From the NCBI GenBank assembly GCA_029204225.1, contig MU831836.1, positions 64,001-101,888 on the forward strand: a DNA stretch of 37,888 nucleotides, written 5' to 3'. Made by a program: the position numbers and the translations under genes. This document shows, one piece after another, positions 8,943-20,027 of this stretch. Under the pieces are notes generated by a model. The model had not been told where the DNA came from. It saw only the letters and a program-made list of their open reading frames with translations, and searched no databases. This stretch comes from Diphasiastrum complanatum. Its lineage: Eukaryota > Streptophyta > Lycopodiopsida > Lycopodiales > Lycopodiaceae. How positions within the stretch are numbered: position 1 is the stretch's first letter; each line of letters starts with the position of its first letter.

Positions 8943-11582
8943 ATGGCAACCTCAATTGGAGTCATGTTGGAAGCCAATGATAGGCTTACCTCAAGTAACT
9001 ATTCATTATGGAAAGTGAGGATGGAGTCACTTCTTGAGATGAATGATGTTTTGGATATTGTTGTAGGTTTGGAGGAGAGACCAGCAACACAGCAAGTTCA
9101 ATTGAGGTATGACAAGAGGGCCAAGAAGGCTCTACACATGATAAAGATTAATGTTACCAATGAACTTCTCAAGGAAGTTGGTAAGTGCACATCATCTTTG
9201 GAAGCTTGGAATTCATTGAAGAAGCTTTATAAAACCAAGTCTACTTCTAGAGTGTTGACTCTAAGAAGGCAAATCTTTTCTTGTTTGCAAAAGAATGAAG
9301 AAAGTCCAAGTACTTTTGTTTTGAGAATGAAAGCATTAAGTGATGAGTTAGCTTGCATAGATGAAAGCATTAAGGAAGGAGAGCTTATTCAAGTGATTCT
9401 TAATGGCTTGTTGGATGCTCATGCTAACATTGTTCAAAGTATTGCTATTCAAAAGACTTTGCCAAGTATGATGGATCTTCAAGAGATCTTGATCAATGAG
9501 GAATATAGGCTTCAAGCAAGAGGTGGATCTACATCGACACTTCAAGAGGATGCTATGTTCACAAAGGGCAAATTCAAGGGAAAAACCAAAAGCAAGTGGT
9601 CTAAAGGGCAAGATCAAGTGGATGCTTTTTCAAGTGGCAAAAAGAAGGATAGATCAAAGCTCAAGTGCTTCTATTGTGGCATCAAAGGACACTTTGCAAG
9701 TGAGTGCTACAAGAAGAAGAGAGATCAAGGAGACAAGCAAGGTAATGTTACTCTTGATGAGGATGGTTTGGATGTGCAAGATGCAAATGATGATGCTTTT
9801 GTGATGTCTTCATGTATGCTTGCTAATGATGGAGATCTAGATCCTTGGTGGATTGATAGTGGAGCAAGTTCACACATGACCTTTCACAAAGAGTACTTCA
9901 CTTCTTTGTTGGCATATGGAGATGACAAGAGGGTGATCTACACGGCCAATGATGGTGAGTGTGCAATCAAAGGGATTGGCACAGTTCCTATTTCTCTCTC
10001 TACAAATAGGAATGTTCATTTGGAAGATGTCTTGTTTATTCCATCTATTACCAAGAATCTGCTTAGTGTGAGTCAAATGCTAAGTAAGGGCCTCAAGGTG
10101 GAGTTTGATGGAGATGTTTGTTTGATCAAAAGGAAGGATGTCTTGATTGAAAAAGGTAAAAGGCAAGGGAAGTTGTTCAAACTTGATGCTTGTGTTATTG
10201 CTAACCAAGTTGGATGTGTTGAAAGGGAGAAAATTTCTATTCAAGAGGTTTGGCACAAAAGGATGGGACACCTCAACTTCAAGTCATTGGAGGTAATGGC
10301 AAGGAAGAAGGTTGTGATTGGTCTTCCAAGTTCCTTAAGTAATGACAAGCATGTTTGTCAGTATTGTGCTTTGTCTAAGTCACATAGACTACCTTATACT
10401 AGATCTATTTCTAGATCTACAAAGCCTTTTCAACTTGTACATTCGAATATTCATGGATTTACTACAATTAGCAATAGTGGAGCTAAGATGTATGTAACAT
10501 TCATTGACTATTTTAGTAGATTTTGTTGGATCTATCTACTAAAGAGCAAGGATGAAGTGTATGATCTCTTTGTCAAGCTCAAGAATGCAAGGGAGAACTA
10601 ATTTTCCACAAAGATCAAGTGCTTGAGAGGTGACAATGGTGGTGAGTACATATCTAACAAGTTCAAGGCCTTTTGTAATGAGCATGGGATCAAGAGGGAG
10701 TATACAACATCAAGGATCCCACAACAAAATGGAGTGGCTGAAAGGAAGAATAGGACTTTATGTGAAAGTGCTAAAGCTATGAGGTTAAGTGCTAACCTTG
10801 ACAAACCATTTTGGGATCAAGCTTTGTTGTGTGCCAATTTCTTGTGCAATAGGTGGCCAAGTGCTATTTTGGATGGAAGGACACCTTTTGAGATGCTATT
10901 CAAGAGGAGACCAAGTGTCAACTTTCTAAGAACTTTTGGATGCACATGCTATGTCAACATTACTCTTGATGATAGGACCAAGGAGGATCCATCTTCAAGA
11001 AGAGGTATTTTTGTTGGATATAGTGAGGTGAGTAAAGCCTACAAGGTTTACATTCCTTCTACTAACAAAGTGATTGTTGGTAGAGATGTCATTTTTTATG
11101 AGGGAAACATTCCAAAGGTGTCTTCAAGCATGATTGATGCTAAAGTAGATGGATCTAACATTCTTGATGTTGATGAGAATGATCCTACTTTGGATGGTGG
11201 TAATGATGGACCTTCATCAAGTCAAAAGCCAAGGAGAACATCAAGAGAAAGACAAGTAACTTCAAGGCTCACATATGATCAAAAGGGTAAGCAAGTAGTT
11301 TTTGGAAATTATGTTGCTTTCCTAACCTCTTTGGATGAGCCTACAAGTTTAGATCAATCAAGGAAAGAAGAGGAGTGGATCCAAGCAATGGATCTTGAGT
11401 ATCAAGATCTTATGAAGAGTGAAACATCTTTTGGAGGATCTTCTTGTGTACATGGAGCTATGCAAGTGGATGGATGTTATCTTGTTGTAAAATCAAGTAA
11501 TGGATCTGGAAAACAAAGTTTGGTCAATGACTTTGATGGACAAGTTAAGATCAAGAGGTTGGTCTCAAAGCGCTTCAACTAG
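8943..11582 (+). pseudogene. Copia gag-protease-integrase, one nonsense codon
   Basis: The frame opens at ATG 8943. Residues 1-235 are a copia capsid domain (LTSSNYSLWKVRMESLL). Residues 242-255 are the zinc knuckle CFYCGIKGHFASEC. The protease active site is D305 in WWIDSGASSH. The integrase zinc-finger part (VWHKRMGHLNF, then CQYC) follows near residues 436-480. The first catalytic Asp of the integrase triad appears changed to Asn at residue 502 (HSNIHG, codon 10446-10448; the related minus-strand copy has HSDIH). The second Asp (LRGDNGGEY) and the Glu (QQNGVAERKN) are kept beyond the stop. A TAA at 10599-10601 interrupts the frame where relatives have Gln, and the same frame continues to 11582. 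The connection region ends at about 11426 (LMKSET); the last ~50 codons are foreign. It would yield a truncated polyprotein lacking RT. Confidence 0.93.
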
Positions 11583-12284
11583 TCAAAAGGGAAGTTGGCA
11601 ATTTGGAGCTAGTCAAGAACATCAAAGGAGAGGTAATTGGCAAAGGTGTTATGGATCTGTTTTTGCAGCATATTGAAGACTCAAGTAAGGTCAAAGTAGC
11701 AGTAAAGAAGTGTTGTTCAAGTTTACTTTACTTGTTCTATCTCATGTTTGAGCAATTTCATGTGGATGTGTGCAAATTGTCAAGATATGGTAAAGCTAGC
11801 TACATTGGTGAACATTGTTTTGATGCTGGATTTGTACTAGCATTCTTGGCTGGTTTTGCTGATGGAAATGAAGCTATTGAAGGCTCATTATGTCACTCAT
11901 TCATGGCCAAGTCATCAAGTGATGATGGCATCTTATGGCAAGATGAAGATGGAGGCTCATTCATGGAGTATCATGGTGGATACATGGCAACAAAGGACAA
12001 AGAAGGAGGAGACATGCAAGCAAAAGTTGATCACTCACATTTATTGTTTGTTTGCTGTATTTTTCCAGAGAGTTCAGAGTTGGAAGCATGGTGGAATCAT
12101 TTCATTTACATTCTATTTGATTCTTCATGTTCTAGTCACATTTTTACATGTAAAATTGATGTAAGAAATAGTGAAGCATCCCAAGTGGACACTATTCTCT
12201 ATATCAATTATGGTTGTTTCTATTTTGAGCATTACATGATCATTGAAAGGAGGTCAATTCTCAGGAAGAAAATCATTCTTATGA
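11427..12284 (+). other. Foreign segment replacing copia RT and RNase H
   Basis: Just after LMKSET, where relatives continue into the reverse transcriptase, the sequence ceases to resemble copia. Similarity returns at about 12285 with MDQSSIVKN of the RNase H tail. The inserted ~860 bp shows no YVDD box and no RNase H core. It has an open frame through most of its length (see 11603-12520). It could be a captured host transcript, a piece of another transposon or a scrambled copy. No family is recognised. Confidence 0.7.
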
Positions 12285-12520
12285 TGGATCAAAGTTCTAT
12301 TGTCAAAAACTATGCTAGGAACAAGCATATTGAGATACAATATCATTTTGTGAGGGAGCGAGTCATTGCAAAGGAGGTGGAGCTTCAACATGTGTCTTCA
12401 AGAGAATGTGTAGTTGATATCTTCACCAAATCATTGGGAAAAGACTTGTTCATGAAGCATAGGACTTCACTTGGAGTATTATCAAAGTCTATGTTAAAAC
12501 TAGTTGAAGAGGGAGTGTGA
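11603..12520 (+). CDS. Open frame of unknown origin fused to RNase H tail
   Basis: An uninterrupted 305-codon frame lies inside the copia element. Residues 1 to about 227 resemble nothing I know; they include a hydrophobic, Cys-containing patch (CCSSLLYLFYLMF) and acidic, Gly-rich stretches such as ILWQDEDGGSFMEYHGGYM. The last ~75 residues are the copia RNase H tail (NKHIEIQYHFVRERVIAKEV, then VVDIFTKSLGKD). The stop lies five bases inside the 3' LTR, as usual for copia pol. It is in a different frame from gag-pol (8943-11582), so it would need its own start or a frameshift. Whether it is translated is unknown. The open frame may reflect recent capture rather than selection. Confidence 0.5.
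   Translation: MELVKNIKGEVIGKGVMDLFLQHIEDSSKVKVAVKKCCSSLLYLFYLMFEQFHVDVCKLSRYGKASYIGEHCFDAGFVLAFLAGFADGNEAIEGSLCHSFMAKSSSDDGILWQDEDGGSFMEYHGGYMATKDKEGGDMQAKVDHSHLLFVCCIFPESSELEAWWNHFIYILFDSSCSSHIFTCKIDVRNSEASQVDTILYINYGCFYFEHYMIIERRSILRKKIILMMDQSSIVKNYARNKHIEIQYHFVRERVIAKEVELQHVSSRECVVDIFTKSLGKDLFMKHRTSLGVLSKSMLKLVEEGV
12506..12515 (+). promoter_or_regulatory. Polypurine tract
   Basis: GAAGAGGGAG lies directly before the TG of the 3' LTR, the position that primes plus-strand synthesis. Confidence 0.88.
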
Positions 12521-13164
12521 AAGATTCAACTAGCTTCATCACATTTTGCAATATTTCCATATTTGGCATATTGAGGCCAAAACTTGTTTTAGACTTAGAG
12601 GTTGACTTTTCAAAGTTCATTAGTTTAAATTTCATTTGAATAAACACTTTTGAAAGTGTGGGAAAGATAGAATGCGAGTTTGAGTAGATTCAATTTGAAT
12701 AAGTTGGGTACATTGAATCTAGACCCAAAATTGGTAGGGTTAGCATTTTGGTGGGAAAGCCAAGTGGCCAAAAAGGGTTTGGACCTGTTATAAAAGGATA
12801 TAACTCGTGGAAAGAGTCATCTTCTCTCTTCTCTATCTCATTTCATGCTTATACATGGTTCTCTTGGGTTCTACTATCCATTGGTGCACTATCTTGGTGA
12901 TTGCTTGCAATTCTATGTGTAGAATGATCTATATTTGCTATTTTTGGATCCACACATGTGAAATAAACTAGCTTGCTGGTTTTGTACGGACAGCAACAGT
13001 ACATAATCATTTCATTCAAGTTTGATCAAGTTCTATTAGTGTTTGCATCTCAAATTTTGTGTAGATGCTGATTTTTCTACATTGGTGATATTGGTAGTGT
13101 ATTTCTCTTTCTAACCAAAGATCATTCAAGTAGATTGCATCTTAAGGATCTGAAATCTTTCACA
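12516..13164 (+). repeat. Copia 3' LTR
   Basis: It has the same 649-bp length and the same ends as 7700-8348. By eye I count about 21 substitutions and two compensating single-base indels. The G-box of the 5' LTR is changed to CACATGTG here. Confidence 0.96.
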
Positions 13165-13169
13165 TGTGG
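13165..13169. repeat. Target site duplication, right copy
   Basis: TGTGG, identical to 7695-7699. Confidence 0.92.
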
Positions 13170-14109
13170 TTGTGGATCTATTAGTGGATTAGTTTTCTTG
13201 CTTTCCAAGTTGTGGATTAGACTTCTTTTCTTGCTTGTGGATTAATATAGGAACCAGCATTCAGGTAAACTAGAGAAGCTAGAAATGTGATGTAAATCTT
13301 GCAGATTCTTGACATTCTAGTGCTTGATGTTCTTGGGATGTCCAAGAATCAAAAAATGAGTGTTTCTTGTTTCTTGGACTTCTAAAATGCTGTTAGATTA
13401 GTTTCTTGTTTCAATTTTGTGGATTAATGTATGTGTTGCATGTTTGATTTGAAGCATGTGATTCCAGTACAAGAGTGACTGCCTTGAGCCATCCTCTGAC
13501 AGGCAGGACGTATTCTACAATGATTACCAGTCCCTTTCTGCCTAACTTGGGCCTTGAATAAGAATGTTAACTTCAAGAAACTGCCCAACGTAGCCTTGTA
13601 ACAGGCATAAACTGTTTTGAAACCAGAGAAGAAGCAAAGACCCAGCCAACTAATTCTCTATAGCAGGGAATCAATAAACAATGTTAACTCCTCATGGAAT
13701 GAATCAATTGATGGCATGAAACGGTTGTCTAATTTTATAAATTACCATATTGGAGGGATTTATTGATTAATCATCTATTGGATCATGTCCACATATTCAA
13801 AAACGTCGGTGAATCACTATGGAACCACATCATTGGCATAGCGCCCTACCAACCCATCTTTTTTATCCTATTTTTTTTTGCCGTTACTACCTCTCTTGGA
13901 CGCCCACATTCCACCATAGCTGGCGCCCTACATCCGCCTCAATTTTAGCTCACCCTCCTACACTGCTGTCTGTGTTCACCCACTTGCTGCCCATTTCTAG
14001 CGCCCTCTTGCTGGCTGTCTGTTGCTGCATTTTTCGCCTTTTTCCTCCCCTATTTCGGGCGCCCTACTGCCTCCTATTTGCTGCCCTATTGGATTCAATA
14101 ACTGAAAGT
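13170..14109. other. No supported gene
   Basis: The first part continues the sequence into which the copia element inserted. From 13763 there are pyrimidine-rich open frames with low-complexity Leu, Pro and Phe composition, which I do not accept as genes. The 3' end of the frame starting at 13819 enters the CACTA relic. Confidence 0.4.
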
Positions 14110-15170
14110 GGAGATGAGATTCTACCTAGCGTGCCATGGATTCTTACAAAAGAGCAACTCTGGCATGTTAAATATGTCATAAAACAAATGAGAACTCCAA
14201 CAGGCTATGCACATTCTTTATGCAAATCATTTACCAAAGATGGTAAATTAAGCGAATTTGAATTCGCATGATTGGCATAAGATATTGCAATTCATACTTC
14301 CACTTTCTATTCGAGGCTGTTTCAACGATGACGTATGAAATTCGCTTTACAATTTATCATCGATGATGAGGTTTGTATATCCTTTTAAACATTTGTATAA
14401 AGATGTGATATTTCAATATTTTTATGTGCTTAAAAACCTAGTGTTATATCAATGTTGCAGGTGAATTTTTTCAAAAGAAATAAAAAATAATGAATTGGAT
14501 TCCATGAAAATCCAAATGATCGAAATGGTATCTTTGTTGGAAAGAGATTTTCCAACTTCGTTTTTGGATATACAAGATCGTCTTCCAGTGCATTTGGTCG
14601 AAGAAGTATCAGTTGCAAGACCTGTGCACACGAGATGGATGTTCTACCTCGAACGTTTTATGAAAGTTTTGAAGGACTTTGTGAGACAAAAGGCAAGGCC
14701 AGAAGGTAGCATTGCAAAAGGTTGGCTTGTAAAAGAATCTTTGTTTTCTATCACCAAAATAATCTCACAATCGCATCTGGCAAGTTCACAAATGTGGTGT
14801 GAAGAAGAAGATGAACGTGTTAAGGGTGAAGTACCACAAGGAAATGGTGTGGAAAAGAGACTTTCATCTCAATTTAAAAAAAAAATTGACACGTTCATAC
14901 TATATAATTGTGGACATATGGAAAAGTGGACTTCAAGGTATGAAGAAGCCAAAAAGGAAAGAAACATAACATTGAATTGAAGAAGACATATCAATTGAAG
15001 AAGAAGAAGAAGAGCGTTGGAGAATGACGAACCTTTGGAGTATTTACCCTAAAAATGCACTCATGATGGGTTTTTGATACAATGCTAAAAGCATCGAAAA
15101 CAAAGAAGAAGTGACCGAATTAGAATGGGAATTTGTTCGTGGATGTGCGTGGAAGGTTAGTGTAGTATTG
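14110..15170 (+). pseudogene. CACTA (En/Spm) transposase relic with DUF4218
   Basis: Block one, about 14110-14262, reads WHVKYVIKQMRTPTGYAHSL and resembles the TPxGYxxN segment of TNP2-type transposases. A frameshift near 14260 leads to NSHDWHKILQFILPLSIRG (about 14262-14325), the SHDxHxLLQxxLP block. A likely 90-bp GT-AG intron spans 14371-14460. Block three, 14495-14980, gives LERDFPTSFLDIQDRLPVHL, then HTRWMFYLERFMKVLK and RQKARPEGSIAKGW, which is the DUF4218 core with its conserved ARPEGS. Decayed coding continues to about 15170. The N-terminal catalytic domain (transposase_21) is not seen upstream, nor are CACTA terminal repeats. It is a broken fragment. Confidence 0.88.
14371..14460 (+). 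other. Probable intron in the CACTA relic
   Basis: GTTTGTATAT... ends in ...AATGTTGCAG. It separates two adjacent conserved transposase blocks and is noncoding and AT-rich. Confidence 0.55.

Positions 15171-16873
<1,703 letters not shown>

Positions 16874-16951
<78 letters not shown>
16874..16951. repeat. (GA)n microsatellite, about 39 units
   Basis: An uninterrupted GA tract of about 78 bases. It is the reverse orientation of the two TC tracts. Confidence 0.97.
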
Positions 16952-16955
<4 letters not shown>

Positions 16956-17524
16956 CGGAGCAATCCAGTTTTCAATACATACTGGACTAGTCAGAATTTT
17001 ATGACAAATCAAGGGTTACTAATGAAGTGTTATTGAAGCATCTACCTCCATCTTCAATGAGATGCAAGTTAAAAAAACAACAATATGTGAGAACAAAGAT
17101 TGATAGGGGAAACAGAATCAACAGTATAATAATATATAGTATCCCATTACATAAGGTGATGCCCATGAGGAGGTCATTTGCTCAATAATATGTTGACTTG
17201 TCCTCCCAACATTAGACATTACCCACTGCTTGACAAAAGATTAAAACACTTAATGATCGGGAATTGTGAGTTACCTTTCTGTCATGATTTGTAAGCTAAC
17301 CTTTTGTGAAAAGCTAAGCCCAGAATCTTCTAATATACAAGCTTGCTCATCATGTATAGCTAGATGTTCACCACAAAGTGTGATATTTGTGACAAATGTC
17401 ACGTAATGCGAAAACGTTATTGGGGTCATGGCTCATCATGTCCAAACAAAAGTAATCTTATTTGGCAAAATGTATAGTATGTCAATAAAGTGTCCATTTT
17501 GCAAGTAGAATGAACATTTCATTC
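16952..17524. other. No recognisable gene
   Basis: Short AT-rich spacer preceding the MITE; nothing assignable seen. Confidence 0.35.
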
Positions 17525-17527
17525 TTA

Positions 17528-18103
17528 GGCCGGTTTTAGACTACATGTTTGGTAAGTTCAAAATTTAAAAAAGAGCTCTCCTATTTGTGTAGGAACACAA
17601 AAAGATGGGACTCTCACCCTTTGAAATTCACATTAACTGCGTGGCAGATGACATGGCAAGGACTCACTGCCACATAGGGGCAAGTCAAATTTATTTTTTG
17701 AGCAAGCCAATGTCCCCTTGGCATGTTGAGCTACCTCTGGCATATATTGGCCTACATTTTGAAGTTTTTTTAACCCTTCATTATCAATATTACTTTCAAT
17801 GAAATGCATTTCATTGACCTTTCTAGTTGAAAGGTGATTGCTTGAAAAAAAAAAACTAGCATGCTTCAACCTTTTAACATGAAAAGTTTCATACTTGAGT
17901 TTCAAAACACAACACCTTAGATAAAATGGACCAATCGTATGTCAAGATTCAAATGGGCCAATCATGGTGTGGCCTTTCATTTAACACTTACCACCTAAAT
18001 TCGAAAGAGGGGTGGTCCATTCAACTCACTTGCCAAGATTCAAAAAATGGGTGGCAAGTGAAAGGGCCAGGCAAAAGGACTTGCCGGTAGTCTAGAACTG
18101 GCC
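17528..18103. mobile_element. Harbinger/Tourist-like MITE
   Basis: The left end GGCCGGTTTTAGACTAC (17528-17544) matches the reverse complement of the right end, GGCCAGTTCTAGACTAC (18087-18103), at 15 of 17 positions. Flanking trinucleotides are TTA on both sides (17525-17527 and 18104-18106), the target duplication of PIF/Harbinger elements. The 576-bp interior has no credible transposase frame, so it is a non-autonomous element. The interior repeats short GGCAAG and CCACAT-like motifs near both ends. A three-base duplication is weak on its own, but it coincides with the inverted repeats. Confidence 0.75.
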
Positions 18104-18106
18104 TTA

Positions 18107-18623
18107 GACAATCTTTTTTCAATAAGTAGGCCCATTAACTTTATGCTAATGTCATTTGCGGACTATTGTGTCAGAACAAAGTTAACTGAATCTAGCAAAA
18201 ATAATAGTTTATAAGTAAATAGTTGATTTTTAGTAAGTTGTCTATTCTGCAATGCAAAATGGAATGTCTATAAACATGTTTATTATTATAATTATCAACT
18301 ACTCTTGCGGATGGATAGCCTTAAAAATTTGTAAATTTTGTACTTATTGGCTACCATTACCAATATACTTCCTGGTTTTTCAAGGGGCTTGGGACCAAAG
18401 AATTGTCGGATGGCAAGGTAACCAAGTAAGCCAACCCCATTGGGTGCCATTACCAATCCAGATTTGGACAAGGCTAGATGCATTCACAAGACAAAATGGG
18501 CTTTATGAGAGCATGGCTCGGCCATGTCGAAAGGTTTAGTCCCCTAAGGCCTTGGCCTAACCTTACCCTACATGCATAGGTCCATTTTATAAAAGCAAAG
18601 TAGTCTACACTCTTCAAATCGAC
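18107..18623. other. Upstream region of the ART-like gene
   Basis: No gene is supported. This 500-bp spacer separates the MITE from the TATA box and probably holds the promoter. Confidence 0.4.
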
Positions 18624-18631
18624 TATAAATA
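18624..18631 (+). promoter_or_regulatory. TATA box of the ART-like gene
   Basis: TATAAATA is a strong plant TATA box. A start about 30 bases downstream would fall near 18655-18657 (TCA), just after the in-frame ATG at 18643. That favours ATG 18724 as the real start codon. Confidence 0.6.
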
Positions 18632-18723
18632 TCTACCAATCAATGGGGTTGCATTCATTCCTCGTTTTATTATTTTTTCAAACACAAAAGAGTGCAGACG
18701 TCGAGAGTGAGAGATTAGACAGC

Positions 18724-18960
18724 ATGCAGGCAACGTTGGCTCCTCCCCTCGAGAAGAGAGCTCCAGCTCCCACAGTACTACAACATTACGCATCCAGTGG
18801 AGGCATGCAAGCCTTGGCTCTTCCCCTCGAGAAGGGAGCTCCAGCTCCCACAGTACTACAACATTACGCATCCAGTGGAGGCATGCAAGCCTTGGCTCTT
18901 CCCTTCGAGAAGGGAGCTCCAGCTCCCACAGTACTACAACATTACGCATCCAGTGGAGGC
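18724..18960 (+). repeat. Three tandem coding repeats, 81/78/78 bp
   Basis: Units start at 18724, 18805 and 18883. Each encodes an EKGAPAPTVLQHYASSGG-type unit preceded by MQALALP. Units two and three differ by one base (Leu to Phe). Unit one differs mainly in its first third and has one extra codon. Each of the last two contains the hairpin GGGAGCTCCAGCTCCC. The near identity indicates recent duplication. Confidence 0.95.
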
Positions 18961-20027
18961 GACAATCGCACGATATCGTCTCTCATCCTCACTGCACCTC
19001 TTATTTCAGGACGCCCATCTGTGAAGCTGCTACTCATGTATTCCAATTCCACAGGACGTCGACTCACTATTGATTTAGTTAGCATGAAAGAGGTAGATCT
19101 CAACAATGACATGGAAAAGGAAGTAGTCACTGAAATATTTCTAGACCAGAAAGCGCTCCTTACGAATATTTTTGCTTGGGACAAAAGCGGGCGCTATCAA
19201 GTAATTATTTGTCTATTCACATCACAGCATTCTAGCATTACAAATTATATAATTGAACTGTTAACGCTCTGGAATTTAAAGTGCTCTAAAACCTTGTTGC
19301 CTCGCGTTTTTTGCCATGTTCACAGTTTCTATCCTTCATTGTTGAAAAGCTTCGTCATGAAGATTGCGTGCGAAAGTTTTCTGAAGAAAATGCTGGATCG
19401 AGGCAAATTATCTCGTATCGCTCTAATCCCTTCATGTCCACTCAACATTCGTTGTACACGAGTTTTTTGAAGTCATTCGAGGAAGCTATACGGTGGAACC
19501 AAGAAGGTTTCGGTATGTGAAATGTTTCAATGGTCCTGCATATTATAGCTAGCATGTTTTCCACTAGAGTATATAATAATCTTCTTCTGTACATTGGATC
19601 AAACTCCATTTAAGGCAAATGACTAATCTCATGTCAGCAATCCCATCTTTGAACAGGAAAACTTTTTGATAAAATTCTACATGACCGGCATGTTGATGAC
19701 AAACTTCAAGAAGACGACATGGTCATTCTGTGCTTCCATGGCACTAACCATGAATGGATGGATAGTATTATGCAAAACGGTATGGATTCTTCCTTAAGAA
19801 GGAGCTCACCAGACATGGACTGGTTTGCTACTAGAGCTTCAACAAGCATCGAATATACCACCAAAAAAACTTCAAAAGCGCTTCTTAGTCTTGAAGGAAT
19901 TAAGTTGCTGGTTTTCCTTTTGGTCAAGGAAGTTTCATCCACGATAGACAACGGTGTCATAACAATTTGCTCATCACGAAATCAGCTGCCTATCGGAGAA
20001 GTTACTCTTCGCCCAGGTTTGGTTTAA
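18724..20027 (+). CDS. Three-exon protein with ADP-ribosyltransferase-like domain
   Basis: Exons 18724-19200, 19326-19512 and 19657-20027 join in frame (intron phases 0 and 1) to encode 344 residues with no stop. An upstream in-frame ATG at 18643 would add 27 residues but probably lies before the transcription start. Residues 1-79 are three tandem repeats. Residues 80-235 are unrecognised, partly helical sequence. Residues 243-344 resemble the PARP/ART fold: ILCFHGTNHEWMDSIMQNG places the NAD-binding His at H249; WFATRASTSIEYT corresponds to the strand-helix carrying the second-motif Tyr (Y288); the C-terminal GVITICSSRNQLPIG corresponds to the third-motif strand, but without the catalytic Glu. 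Such HGT...Y domains transfer ADP-ribose from NAD or have lost activity. No signal peptide or membrane segment is evident from 18724. It is the only gene in the window that looks intact. Fold assignment is by eye, and other HGT-motif families remain possible. Confidence 0.68.
19201..19325 (+). other. Intron 1 of the ART-like gene
   Basis: GTAATTATTTG at the donor and CATGTTCACAG at the acceptor; 125 bp, phase 0. It removes the stops that lie downstream in the exon 1 frame. Confidence 0.7.
19513..19656 (+). other. Intron 2 of the ART-like gene
   Basis: GTATGTGAAA at the donor (close to consensus) and CATCTTTGAACAG at the acceptor; 144 bp, phase 1. Splicing restores a Gly codon and joins NQEGFG to KLFDKIL. 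Confidence 0.75.

Larger units (their letters stand above)
7700..13164 (+). mobile_element. Structurally complete Ty1/copia element, non-autonomous
   Basis: The element has two 649-bp LTRs, a perfect initiator-Met tRNA PBS, a purine tract before the 3' LTR and a 5-bp target duplication, so its boundaries are certain. Inside lies a gag-protease-integrase frame with one nonsense codon. The reverse transcriptase and most of RNase H are absent and replaced by about 860 bp of unrelated sequence. A short RNase H tail is kept. It could only move with enzymes supplied by a relative; the minus-strand copia at 29.2-33.75 kb belongs to a related family. The LTRs differ by about 21 substitutions and two single-base indels by eye (about 3%). 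Confidence 0.95.

Noticed and set aside
13819-14109. N-terminal part of a Leu/Pro/Phe-rich frame
   Set aside because: Low-complexity pyrimidine-rich translation with no motif; only the end of this frame (after about 14110) belongs to the CACTA relic.
18623-18949. Antisense frame with repeated WELELPSRGEEPRLACL units
   Set aside because: It mirrors the tandem coding repeats of the sense gene; the sense frame has introns, a TATA box and a recognisable domain.
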